The notes under the pieces are model-generated. The model had not been told where the DNA came from. It ran no database searches and was given only the letters and a program-made list of their open reading frames with translations. From Zancudomyces culisetae (lineage: Eukaryota > Kickxellomycota > Harpellomycetes > Harpellales > Legeriomycetaceae): DNA of 16,048 bases. Numbering within the stretch: position 1 is the first letter of the stretch; every line of letters starts with the position of its first letter. The position numbers and the translations under genes were made by a program. Location: the NCBI GenBank assembly GCA_001969505.1, contig LSSK01000013.1, positions 1 to 16,048 of the forward strand. Direction: 5' to 3'. Below are positions 7,499-16,048 of the stretch, piece after piece.

Positions 7499-10063
7499 AT
7501 GAGCGGAAATAATAGCGAGGAGGAGGGTATAGATATAACCAGCTTTTTGGTGCCAGCGGGTAATCCACGTGAACTCACAAAGCCAAAGCGTGGTAATTTG
7601 GTCAAGGTAAAGCAGAGTACACAGAAAACTCAGCATGCTAGAAAGGTGATAGATTTTACCAAGGATGTGGATAGTGACGCAGAAGAGGAGAGTGAGGAGG
7701 AAGAGGATTTTATAAAAAAGAGTAAAAATAAAAAGGGTTCTGGTGGATTTCAGAACATGGATTTGAGCGAATCAGTATTCAAAGCGATAAAACACAAGGG
7801 GTACAAGGTTCCTACACCGATTCAGCGAAAAACAATACCTATGATACTGGAGGGACAGGATGTAGTGGGTATGGCAAGGACAGGTTCCGGAAAAACTGCT
7901 TCCTTTATAATCCCGTTGATAGATAGACTCAAAACACACAGTGTACAAGTAGGAATCAGAGGATTAATCATAGCACCAAACAGAGAGTTGGCTTTGCAGA
8001 TACAGAAAGAGTTTAGTATTTTTGCGAAATTTACTGATCTTAGATCCGCCGTGTTGGTGGGAGGAGATTCAATTGAAAGCCAATTCGGCCAGCTTGCGGT
8101 TGGAAATCCAGATGTAGTGATAGCAACACCGGGACGTTTGTTGCATTTGGCGGTGGAAATGAATTTGAAGTTTGATATGGTGGAGTATGTGGTATTCGAT
8201 GAAGCTGATAGATTGTTTGAGATGGGATTTGCTCTCCAAATGCACGAACTGCTATACCGATTGCCGAAAAACAGGCAAACGCTTATGTTTTCAGCAACAA
8301 TGCCAAGTTCTTTGGTGGAATTTGCAAAGGCTGGGCTAGATGAACCAAGCCTTATTCGATTGGATGCGGAACTTAAAATGAGCGAAAACTTGGAAATGTC
8401 GTTTTTTATGGTTACCAGCAATGACAAAGAGGCATCGTTGATGTACCTCCTGGGGAAAATAGCTAGAGAAAAACCAGGCAGCCAAACGATGGTTTTTGTG
8501 GCAACAAAACACGATGTTGAGTATACATACGAGTTGTTAACAAGAGCCAACTATAGATGCTCATATATTTATGGATCGTTGGATCAAGTAGCCAGACAAC
8601 AGCAGATGCATAGCTTTGTAAAGAAATCAACTCAGGTTCTGATTGTTACAGATGTCGCGGCTAGAGGGTTGGATATACCAATTCTTGAATATGTAATTAA
8701 TTGCAACTTTGTAGATAGTAGCAAGGTGTTTATACATAGAGTTGGAAGAGTTGCAAGAGCTGGAAAACGCGGCTGGGCATACTCATTGGTAAGTCCACAG
8801 GAGCTCCCGTATTTACTAGACCTTCAGCTGTTTTTAGACAGACCACTTGTTGTTGGTAACTCCAAAACCGAGTATAATTATGCCACAGACCTGGTTTTGG
8901 GACAGTTACCAGCCGAATACATCTCTACTGAAAGCGAATTTCTTGCCAAGGCCCTGAATGAAAGCTCTACACTAGCATCGCTCAAGAAGGTATCCGTTAA
9001 CTCGCTCAAACAATACACTAAATCCAAACAGTCAGCGAGCCCGGAGTCGTACAAGCGAGCAAAGATCCTTAGCAATACGGAAGGGTTCAAGGATCCACAC
9101 CCATTGCTGTCGCATGAAACTGGTTCTGACGAATTGGAAAGCGCACGGTTAGATATGATAAAATCTATTTCAAAGTACAAGGCAAAGGAAACAGTCTTTG
9201 AAGTCACAGCAAAAAAGAACAAGGCTCGTGATTTGTCGAGTGACATAGTAAGAAAGTTCAAGAAAAGTAACGTTGAAAAAATTAAATCCAAAGAACAAAC
9301 ACAAGCATCGCTTGTATCACTGAGCGCCAAAAACTATAACGGTAACAATGAAAAGGACGATGACTATTACATTCCATATGCCAAATCGGGATCGAAAGCA
9401 GATAAAGGATATGAATTGACCAAAGGAACTTCGTTTGCAGAGATGGCACAGGCTTCTCAGCTCTCATTGGCTTCTGATGAGCTATCTAAAGTCCATCGCG
9501 CTCATTTGGAGAAATCCTCACTGCGGTGGGATCCAAAGAAGAAGATATTTAAACAGGGAACTGGCGTAGGTTCTGATAACAAGAAATTGATAAATTCAGA
9601 AAGTGGACTCAAGCTGCCAGCATCGTTCAAGAGTGGTACATATGATATGTGGCTCAAAAAGTCGAAGAGCGTAATTCCAAGCATTGGTGACTCAGAAACT
9701 AACGATTCCAGCTCGATGTATGCCAAACCTATAAACTCTACATTCAGTGTAAATAACCCTGGTAAGCGCAAGTTTATCCATACAAAAATCACCCCAGCCA
9801 AAGTCCTGGATAAGAACCATATTAACTACGAAAAGCAGCTCAAAAAACTCAAATCCAAAAACAGTGGTCGTGACACCGGCTCATCCATGCCAGCCTTTGC
9901 CTCTGCATCAAATGCAAGAAGTGAGTTGAAGTCAGCCGAGCAGATCAGGAAAGAGCGGAGCATCAAGGAGTTCCGGAAAAAGAGGAGCAATGGCAAGAAA
10001 CCATCCAAGCCCAACAAGTCTAAAACATCAAAGTTTGTTCCAAAGTCAAAGCTCAAGCGCTAA
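7499..10063 (+). CDS. DBP10: DEAD-box RNA helicase Dbp10 (DDX54 family), 60S assembly
   Basis: Nucleolar ATP-dependent RNA helicase for assembly of the large ribosomal subunit. Single exon, 854 residues, near the family norm of about 850-1000. After an acidic N-terminus (58-70) come the Q-motif region (Phe84; GYKVPTPIQ 101-109), Walker A ARTGSGKT (126-133), PNRELA (160-165), GG (188-189), TPGR (210-213), DEAD (234-237), SAT (265-267), TDVAARGLD (384-392) and HRVGRVARAGKRG (413-425). Motif Ia has Asn where PTRELA is usual. The C-terminal Dbp10-specific domain shows SSLRWDPKKKIF (673-684) and SGTYDMWLKKSK (712-723). The tail from about 815 is strongly basic, as expected for RNA binding and nucleolar targeting. 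The start is set by an in-frame TAG at 7451 and the first ATG at 7499. It is convergent with RPL28. Confidence 0.97.
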   Translation: MSGNNSEEEGIDITSFLVPAGNPRELTKPKRGNLVKVKQSTQKTQHARKVIDFTKDVDSDAEEESEEEEDFIKKSKNKKGSGGFQNMDLSESVFKAIKHKGYKVPTPIQRKTIPMILEGQDVVGMARTGSGKTASFIIPLIDRLKTHSVQVGIRGLIIAPNRELALQIQKEFSIFAKFTDLRSAVLVGGDSIESQFGQLAVGNPDVVIATPGRLLHLAVEMNLKFDMVEYVVFDEADRLFEMGFALQMHELLYRLPKNRQTLMFSATMPSSLVEFAKAGLDEPSLIRLDAELKMSENLEMSFFMVTSNDKEASLMYLLGKIAREKPGSQTMVFVATKHDVEYTYELLTRANYRCSYIYGSLDQVARQQQMHSFVKKSTQVLIVTDVAARGLDIPILEYVINCNFVDSSKVFIHRVGRVARAGKRGWAYSLVSPQELPYLLDLQLFLDRPLVVGNSKTEYNYATDLVLGQLPAEYISTESEFLAKALNESSTLASLKKVSVNSLKQYTKSKQSASPESYKRAKILSNTEGFKDPHPLLSHETGSDELESARLDMIKSISKYKAKETVFEVTAKKNKARDLSSDIVRKFKKSNVEKIKSKEQTQASLVSLSAKNYNGNNEKDDDYYIPYAKSGSKADKGYELTKGTSFAEMAQASQLSLASDELSKVHRAHLEKSSLRWDPKKKIFKQGTGVGSDNKKLINSESGLKLPASFKSGTYDMWLKKSKSVIPSIGDSETNDSSSMYAKPINSTFSVNNPGKRKFIHTKITPAKVLDKNHINYEKQLKKLKSKNSGRDTGSSMPAFASASNARSELKSAEQIRKERSIKEFRKKRSNGKKPSKPNKSKTSKFVPKSKLKR

Positions 10064-10150
10064 TACATTAACTCATTACGCCCCCCTTTTCCCTCTTTTT
10101 TCTATCTTTTTTTTTTGTAGCTGAAAAAAGTGTTCTCTTAAGCAGCAAGT

Positions 10151-10156
10151 AATAAA
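10151..10156 (+). terminator. Poly(A) signal, DBP10
   Basis: AATAAA 88 nt after the DBP10 stop codon. Confidence 0.45.
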
Positions 10157-10446
10157 GCAACAAAACCCACTAAGAATCGGATGATTTTCTGTTCAAGTCT
10201 CAGATCCAAGAACCCTCAATCTGTTGAGAGAGGGGGTGTGTGTAAGAGGTATATATATATCACTTTGCCATACAGGGTTACAATACACCGCTGAGTGTAT
10301 CAAGAAAATATACGCTTCACGGCTAGAGCATTTTCCTCCTTTCCCTTCACATGATGCACCGGCACTAGCGCAAAAAGTAGCCCTAAAGAGGAGTAACGAC
10401 TTCCAACACAATCAACGCACACAATAACCATAGAAAAACTCTCAAC

Positions 10447-10452
10447 TTTATT
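10447..10452 (-). terminator. Poly(A) signal, RPL28
   Basis: AATAAA on the minus strand, 78-83 nt beyond the RPL28 TAA. Confidence 0.45.
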
Positions 10453-10529
10453 ACTTAAACAAAGCAAATAGTACCACTTAGTTAGCTAAAAATAATGTAA
10501 TGTCAAAATCTCTTATTAAACAAACAAAA

Positions 10530-11358
10530 TTATGCTGCCAATACGACAACACCTCCTGCCTTCTTGATCTTTTGCTCAGCACGGAATGAGACAAATCTAG
10601 TCTTTACAATAATTGGTCTCTTTGGGACTGATCCTTTACCCAAAACCTTACCATATCCCTAAAATTAAGAATATTCACAATGTTAAAGCAGATGATCAGC
10701 ACCTTTCAAATAAAAAAATCAATGCCAAAGCGAAACCGCACTGATATGGGTAAATATAAACTTACATGTTGAATTGTGTCAACGACTGGGGCAAGCTCGG
10801 CGTTGGCTGAGAGTTTTATGCGTGTTTCGGCATCAACAAGTGACCACAGCTTCTCGACGTTTACAACTGGTCTCCATGACTTGTTGTTGGTTCTGCGGAA
10901 GTAACGCATACCGACCTTACCAAAGTAACCAGGATGGTACTTATCCATCAAGATTCTGTGATGGTGCTGACCACCAGCCATACCACGACCTCCGGGATGC
11001 TTGCGGTGCTTTCCGACACGACCGTGACCGGCTGAAACGTGTCCTCTCTTCTTACGTGTGTGGCTGAGTCTGGTAGGCTAAAGTTCACAACAATTACATT
11101 TTTCATGTTAGAATCAGACGTTAATTCTGTTTGAGTATAATTTCTATCGAATGCATTGCGTACGACAATGTTGAGTTGAAATTTCAGATTCAAATGAATC
11201 TAGTTTTTACTCAACAAAATGCGTGCAAACCACACGCTCTGAATGTTAAAATCGATCAAAAAGTCGCCGTTAAATGTACGCTGCATCCTCTAGTACATAT
11301 CGCACATCGGGCACTGTAATGTAACAAATATATATTTGCATATTGATATACTTACCAT
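10530..11358 (-). CDS. RPL28: 60S ribosomal protein uL15 (yeast L28, animal L27a)
   Basis: Structural protein of the large ribosomal subunit. Coding exons are 11358-11356, 11077-10766 and 10658-10530, giving 147 residues against 148-149 in relatives. Hallmarks are the basic N-terminus [20 protein letters not shown], then [46 protein letters not shown] and a C-terminal [10 protein letters not shown]. Gln38 is kept, the position where changes give cycloheximide resistance in yeast. The first coding exon is only the ATG, followed at once by gtaagt; a start inside exon 2 would delete the conserved N-terminus. Intron 1 is 278 nt and intron 2 is 107 nt, both in phase 0. It diverges from NIP7 and faces DBP10, both 60S assembly factors. 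Confidence 0.97.
11078..11355 (-). other. Large first intron of RPL28 with stable hairpins
   Basis: At 278 nt this is the longest intron in the window (others 76-222). In transcript order it holds a hairpin with 5-bp stem GCGTG/CACGC (11237-11221). After 4 nt comes a two-part hairpin: outer 8-bp stem 11216-11209 with 11176-11169, and inner stem 11201-11195 with 11192-11186 (6-7 bp), separated by internal loops of 7 and 9 nt. TTGAGTA of the outer stem can also pair with TACTCAA further downstream (11134-11140). No clear C/D box pair is present. An H/ACA-like shape is suggestive only. Confidence 0.55.
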
Positions 11359-11788
11359 CTTTAATTTCGTTCTATTTACTTTTCTCGATTAAAAGAATAA
11401 AGACAAGAGAAACTGAAACTATAAAGCTGATTTTTTGAATCTAATAAATAACTAAAATTTTGCCATCATAACTTCACCAATCATATCTCGCAACTCGTTT
11501 TTTTTTCTATACGATTTTTTATCCTGATTTTTTTTTAGCTAGCTTCCCCAGTCCTCAGTTTATTGGCCTAGAATTTTTTTTCAACTATAGCTTTTCTTGC
11601 TGCTGCTTTTGCATACTGCATAATTATAGCAAATTTTTTTTTTTTAGTGCAAAAATTTTTTTTGCCAGTAGCATTTTTTTGATCTGTAACAAAAAAAAAG
11701 GCAACAACATATATAGTTTCGGTAAAATATTGTACAATTCGCTATAGACACTGTAATATACAACATCCAATTCCAGAGAAAAGTCACA
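11359..11788. promoter_or_regulatory. Divergent promoter of RPL28 and NIP7
   Basis: This 430-bp spacer holds both promoters. It is rich in T-runs and contains TTTTGCCA at 11458-11465 and 11660-11667, an AAAAATTTTTTTT element at 11651-11663, and ATATAT at 11709-11714, about 75 bp before the NIP7 ATG. No coding signal. Confidence 0.6.
11651..11663. promoter_or_regulatory. RRPE-like A5T8 element upstream of NIP7
   Basis: A5T8 contains AAAAATTTT, the RRPE core of yeast ribosome-biogenesis promoters. Its A/T junction is about 133 bp before the NIP7 ATG, almost the same spacing as the DBP10 element. Confidence 0.42.
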
Positions 11789-12706
11789 ATGAGACCTCTA
11801 TCAGACGAAGAAACCAAAACTTTTTTTGAAAAGTTGGCAAAATAGTAATTGATTTACTTGTATACATTAATTATTTAGCAATCCCAAATCAACTATGTCA
11901 TAGAAATCCAATGTTATCAATAGCCATACTAACAGATTACAAAAACAAATAGTATAGGAGAAAACATCTCGATGCTCATCGAGCGACCCGAGGGATCCTA
12001 CTGCTTTCGATTACACAGAGACAGGGTATTCTATGTTAGGTACTGAGCATCAGGTTTTTAATATTTATTTTCAAGCATTCAAATTCCAATTTATTCACAA
12101 TTTTGCTGAAACTATTTTATAGAGAAGATATAATGAAGATTGCTATTAGTTTCGGCAGAAAAAATCTTGTCTCTTTGGGAGTATGTTTTGGAAAATTCAC
12201 AAAGACTGGAAAATTTACACTCCATGTCACCTCCCTCCAATATCTTTCCCAGTACGCAAAGGTAATTTACTATTCTCTATACTATATCCTATCCTCTGTT
12301 TTGAATATATATGGAATAATCTTTGATTAGCTGGACAAAAATATAACTAACCAAATGATAACTCAATAGTACAAAATATGGATCAAAAACAATGGTGTAA
12401 TGCCATATCTTTATGGTAATCATGTTGTAAAAGCACATATACAAAAGATATCTGAAGATGTTCCAGAACACCAAGGAATCGTTGTGTTCTCTAATGATGA
12501 CGTTCCATTAGTAAGTACTTTAAATTCACACTCCAATTTTTTCTTTCTTTGTGCCAGTATTAAAATTTTTGTTTTTCGTTAAATAGGGCTTTGGCGTTAC
12601 AGCTAGATCAGCTTTAGAAACTGGCAAACTAGACCCAACTGCAATAGTTGTTTACCATCAAGCGGATGTGGGCGAGTATCTGAGAGACGAAGATACACTA
12701 TTCTGA
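11789..12706 (+). CDS. NIP7: 60S ribosome biogenesis factor Nip7
   Basis: Small RNA-binding factor of pre-60S particles, needed for 27S pre-rRNA processing. Exons 11789-11844, 11953-12039, 12123-12261, 12370-12510 and 12587-12706 join in phase to 180 residues, the length of the human protein. Segments in order: [57 protein letters not shown], then the C-terminal PUA domain with [12 protein letters not shown] and [20 protein letters not shown]. It ends in YLRDEDTLF, as in relatives. Introns are 108, 83, 108 and 76 nt. Intron 1 has a perfect TACTAAC branch site (11927-11933) and intron 3 has AACTAAC. The ATG at 11789 begins the conserved N-terminus and is not in doubt. It is divergent from RPL28. 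Confidence 0.97.
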
Positions 12707-13987
12707 TATCCACCCAATTATTACTTTCTCGTTTTATTCTTTTCTCTACTTGACTTGCGTTTTTGATCCCTTTAGATCCCAAACACTTTGTATCTTTTTA
12801 GAGTGCTGACGAGCTTTTTTTAAAAAATTTTTTACGTTACTGCTTTTTTAGTTCCTTTAATTGCTACTCTATTGCCGCATTCACACAGTCTGATTGTCTA
12901 GATCTTTTTCTTTTCTGCCCGTCAAAGACAGTATGTCACAAATATTTATCAGCTTATATTAATAAATGGCGCATATTTTATAATGGATTTTAGCTATTTC
13001 CTATCCCTTTTAACCAGTCTCGAGGCATTTACAATACATATTGGCCGCACATTTCAGCATGTTCTATTCGTTGAATGCTATTGATTTTTTTTGAGTATCT
13101 CCGGGTTCGGCTTTCTAAAAATAATTCCATTTGCCTTCTCTTTTAAATCATCACTAAATTAGTAGTTGCGCTCTTTGTGCGTTAGCAACTCAACAATCTT
13201 TTGTGTAAACTTTATTATAACAGTGATAATTTTATACATCTTTGAGTCTAATATTTAAAAATAGAGCTGACTTCAGACGTACTAATCCTCTCTACAACAC
13301 CATTCTGATATGTACTACCTAATCGCCACTACACTGGCGTTTTAGATGTTGCGCTTATGTCACCTTTGTCTTTATTTTATACGGAGTTATTCTCAGAAAT
13401 CGAAAAAGACTTCTTTTTTGAATTCGAGCAATTGTCTATTTTATGACTGTTATTTATCCCCAATAAAAAAATGGTTACCCAGTGCAAACAAATGAAGAAA
13501 AGTGTTCTATAAAAAGGTCTATTGTGTACACTTACCCTCTTATTCTCAATTAGCTAATTTTTTTCCCCTGTTAAGCATAAAGTAGCCTATTTTAATGTAA
13601 GCTATGAATTACACAAGGTGGCTGCCGCAGAATTGGTTGTCCTGTGGTGAACTCCTTCACGTGCCAAATTTTCTGGATAGTTTTTTGCCAAAATTTTTTT
13701 TTGCTTCTTAATGTCACATGAAAATTAATATTGGAAAGTCTAGCTTTCCGATGAGTGGTTAAAAAATTGTGGGAAATGCAAAAAGTAGAAAGTGATGCAG
13801 GATTTAGCCTTCAATTCAAATTTCCGTAAACCCATTTAACTGCTAAAATAGCACAGGTTGGTATAAGATTATATATTCAGGTTTAATTGTTTTCAATGTC
13901 CTCCTAAACATCACGCAAGTGTCAAGAACTATTTATAGCAAAAAAAAAATTATATAAACGGTAGACATATTTGGAATTCGACATACA
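12707..13987. other. Intergenic region, NIP7 to bleomycin hydrolase
   Basis: No gene recognised in 1.28 kb. Notable items are AATAAA at 12961-12966; a good TATA-like TATAAAAAGG at 13509-13518, after which the first useful ATG (13604) opens only a 35-codon frame of no known family; TTTTTTGCCA followed by A4T9 at 13681-13702; GATGAG near 13750; and TATATAAA at 13951-13958 next to the bleomycin hydrolase ATG. Confidence 0.55.
13951..13958 (+). promoter_or_regulatory. TATA box candidate, bleomycin hydrolase
   Basis: TATATAAA after a run of nine A, 30 bp before the ATG at 13988. The distance is short, so transcription from here would leave almost no leader and could favour the second ATG at 14018. 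Confidence 0.35.
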
Positions 13988-15776
13988 ATGACTATAATTA
14001 TCAGAAAGAAAACCGAAATGGAAAAGGAATCAATCTCCAGTGCATCTACCCAGAGTCTTGTTAATGATGTTGCGAATTTGAGCTTGGATACTAGGCTGGA
14101 CCCCATAGTATCTAAATTTAACAACATAGCAGGACATGAGCTTGGGATGAACGATATTCAAGAGTATAGGTAACTTGGTAGCATTCACTTTACATTCAAT
14201 TATAATACTTCTTTTCAAGAGAGTATTACGCTGTGAGGTTAGCACGAGTACAAAAAAGGAAGACAGGGGTGAGAAGGAGGTCTTATTATTATTGTCATTA
14301 CTATTGCTATTAAACTATGTTATTTTTATTATTAAACACTCGGATATACTAGCACAATGCACAACTAACATTACAATTAATTGTATAATAGGGATAGCTT
14401 TTCCAAGGATCCCAAAAACCTTTTGGCCATGCACACCCTTTCAAAACAATCCTACGTCACAGGTTTAGAAAATAGGGACGTCTATTTGGAAAACAAGCCT
14501 ATTTTCAACAAGAAGATAAGTTTGGAAGGAAAAATAACTAACCAAAAGAGCAGTGGTAGGTGTTGGTTATTTGCCGGTTTGAATGTTATGAGGCTGCAAC
14601 TGATGAAAAAGTACAACTTGGAGAACCTCGAGCTTTCCCAGACATACCTGTTTTTCTATGACAAAATGGAGAAATCCAACTGGTATCTAAATCTTATGGA
14701 GGAGACTGCAGATGATGAGCTCGATGGTAGAGTTGTTCAATATCTTCTCAATTCTCCAGTTCAGGATGGTGGGCAATGGGACATGTTTGTTGCACTTGTT
14801 GAAAAGTACGGAATTGTACCAATTGACTCATCCCGATACGCGCCACTCTATGAATAGTGCCGGAATGGATAGCCTCATAACCACATTGTTACACAAATAT
14901 GGAAAGGAAATCCGTGATGCCGTTCACATAAAACAAACACCCTTGGAAAAGAACAAGGTGGCGCAGGAAATTAGGAGTAAATGCCTGGAGGAAATATACA
15001 GGATTCTATGTGTATCATTGGGAACACCTCCACAAAAGTTTGACTGGATAGTTTATAACAAGGATAAAGAATGTATAGAACTCAATGATCAAACCCCTCT
15101 GGACTTCTACAAGGCTCATTTCCCCAACGGTCTTCAGCAGACCATTTCACTTATACACGATCCCAGAAACGAATACTTCAAGGTGTATACTGTTAAATAC
15201 TTGGGAAACGTAGTCGGAGCTAGCACACAAGTAAGATATATAAACGTGCCTGTAGAGAAAATGAAGTGTTTGGCAGCACAGGCCATAGTATTAAAGAATA
15301 AACCTGTCTGGTTTGGTTGTGATGTTGGAAAATTCAGATCCAGTACTAATGGCGTCTTGGATATCAACGTCATTGATTATAAAAGTGGATTTGGAATTGA
15401 CGGGTTATATACAAAGTTCAGTAAAGCCGAACGGCTCAGATACGGTGAGAGTCTTATGACTCATGCTATGGTACTCACCGGTTTACAACTTGAGAGTAAA
15501 AACAAGGACGAGGACAAGACACAGACTGGAACCAATGCCAATTGTAAGGACGATGATCCTAAAAAGTGCAGAAAAGTGAGTCGTTGGCGTGTCGAGAACT
15601 CATGGGGTGAAGATAATGGCAACAAAGGATACTTGACTATGTCCAACGACTGGTTTAATGAATTTGTGTACCAAATAGTTTTGGACTTTGAAGATGTCCC
15701 AAAGGACCTCCTTGATCTTTTGACTATGGAGCCCATTGTTCTTCCACCATGGGATCCAATGGGGGCATTAGCATAG
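13988..15776 (+). CDS. BLH1: Bleomycin hydrolase-type cysteine aminopeptidase (C1B), with internal +1 frame change
   Basis: Papain-like peptidase, usually a cytosolic homohexamer that acts as an aminopeptidase. Exon 1 is 13988-14169. A 222-nt intron with AACTAAC branch site follows, and exon 2 starts at 14392 (EYR|DSFSKDPKN). Catalytic triad: Cys118 in QKSSGRCWLFA (codon 14561-14563), His in ESLMTHAM (15462-15464) and Asn in VENSWGE (15597-15599). The C-terminus WDPMGALA is the conserved self-processing tail. The first frame stops at 14855-14857, but homology continues one frame further (+1) from about 14832: VPIDS lies in frame one and PDTRHS in frame two. Summed length is about 521 residues against 455-483 for relatives. 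The excess is an N-terminal extension of roughly 40-60 residues and a Lys/Asp-rich insert of about 20-30 residues between His and Asn. The start could also be the ATG at 14018. Sequence error, recoding or a recent mutation could explain the frame change. Confidence 0.92.
14828..14837 (+). other. Frame-change site inside bleomycin hydrolase
   Basis: The bases TCATCCCGAT read TCA TCC CGA in the upstream frame and CCC GAT in the downstream frame. Relatives have one more residue, usually aromatic, before the Pro. This means two bases are missing, or one base is extra or skipped in translation. Confidence 0.8.
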
Positions 15777-15785
15777 TTTGTCTTG

Positions 15786-15813
15786 CCTATGCCTATCCTA
15801 TGCATATCCTATG
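15786..15813. repeat. Imperfect CCTATG short repeat
   Basis: CCTATG occurs three times, with CCTAT and CATAT between the copies, just after the bleomycin hydrolase stop. Probably a small replication-slippage product in the 3' UTR. Confidence 0.5.
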
Positions 15814-15913
15814 CCTTTCTTTTTCTATTTCCTTTTTCTTGTGTTTTTTCTTTTTTTATCTTTATTTTATCTACATTGGCAAACACGTGTTGTTTGGATA
15901 AACAACTTTATGA

Positions 15914-15923
15914 AATAAATAAA
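15914..15923 (+). terminator. Poly(A) signals, bleomycin hydrolase
   Basis: Two overlapping AATAAA copies in an A-rich stretch, 138 nt after the stop. Confidence 0.45.
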
Positions 15924-16048
15924 ATTAAATTCCTCTTTTAGTGGTTTTACTTGATTTCCACTTTCATATGGGCATTACTGGACTACTCTAGTTTTACCTA
16001 GTTAATTGTGATTTTTGGTTTATTTCCTGATTATGCCTTGTAAATTAG

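Larger units (their letters stand above)
10064..10529. other. Convergent 3' intergenic region, DBP10 / RPL28
   Basis: Holds the 3' UTRs of two facing genes. AATAAA at 10151-10156 fits DBP10. TTTATT at 10447-10452 is AATAAA on the minus strand, about 80 nt past the RPL28 stop. Pyrimidine-rich runs follow the DBP10 stop, and a short TATATATATA lies near 10250. Open frames here are short and unlike known proteins. Confidence 0.55.
15777..16048. other. 3' flank of bleomycin hydrolase
   Basis: Contains short CCTATG repeats, T-rich stretches and overlapping AATAAA signals at 15914-15919 and 15918-15923, about 140 nt after the stop. No further coding signal to the right edge. Confidence 0.5.

Noticed and set aside
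7822-8550. 242-codon minus-strand frame
   Set aside because: It lies wholly inside the helicase core of DBP10 and is an antisense shadow of that conserved gene.
11169-11355. Firm call of an H/ACA snoRNA in the RPL28 intron
   Set aside because: The hairpin shape fits, but a second arm of proper size and a well-placed H box were not found, so it stays a structural observation.
13750-13755. PAC motif (GATGAG) near an AnTn tract upstream of bleomycin hydrolase
   Set aside because: The gene is not a ribosome-biogenesis factor and the six-base core is common by chance.
1-16048. tRNA genes
   Set aside because: No GGTTCGA-type B box was found on either strand.

Overview
The window looks like nuclear DNA of a fungus. 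It is AT-rich, its genes carry short spliceosomal introns (76-278 nt, GT-AG with one GC-AG), and some introns have yeast-like branch sites (TACTAAC/AACTAAC). One gene belongs to the DUF1748 family, known to me mainly from fungi. Several proteins match yeast relatives more than animal ones. I cannot name the species. An early-diverging fungal lineage is only a guess.

Layout, left to right. 1-454 (-): 5' part of a type 1 methionine aminopeptidase with its N-terminal zinc finger, running off the left edge. 455-2341: a long divergent intergenic region with inverted CCAAT pairs. 2342-3536 (+): mitoferrin-type mitochondrial carrier, four exons. 3537-5129: intergenic, with an isolated GC-rich patch. 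5130-6314 (+): beta-carbonic anhydrase, five exons. 6315-6867: intergenic, with a 14-bp hairpin. 6868-7095 (-): DUF1748 small protein. 7499-10063 (+): DEAD-box helicase Dbp10. 10530-11358 (-): ribosomal protein uL15 (yeast Rpl28), whose first coding exon is only the ATG. 11789-12706 (+): Nip7, five exons. 13988-15776 (+): bleomycin hydrolase, two exons, with one +1 frame change in the middle of an otherwise well-conserved reading frame.

DBP10, RPL28 and NIP7 are neighbours and all serve the large (60S) ribosomal subunit: two assembly factors and a structural protein. DBP10 and NIP7 each have an A-run/T-run element about 135 bp before the ATG, resembling the yeast RRPE motif of ribosome-biogenesis promoters. 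RPL28 and NIP7 share a divergent promoter. The other genes are housekeeping functions with no obvious link: N-terminal methionine removal, mitochondrial iron import, bicarbonate supply and cytosolic peptidase.

I saw no transposon, tRNA, rRNA or CRISPR and no clear new multi-gene system. The best leads are the frame change in bleomycin hydrolase, the structured intron in RPL28, the 60S gene cluster with its shared promoter element, and the hairpin downstream of the carbonic anhydrase.
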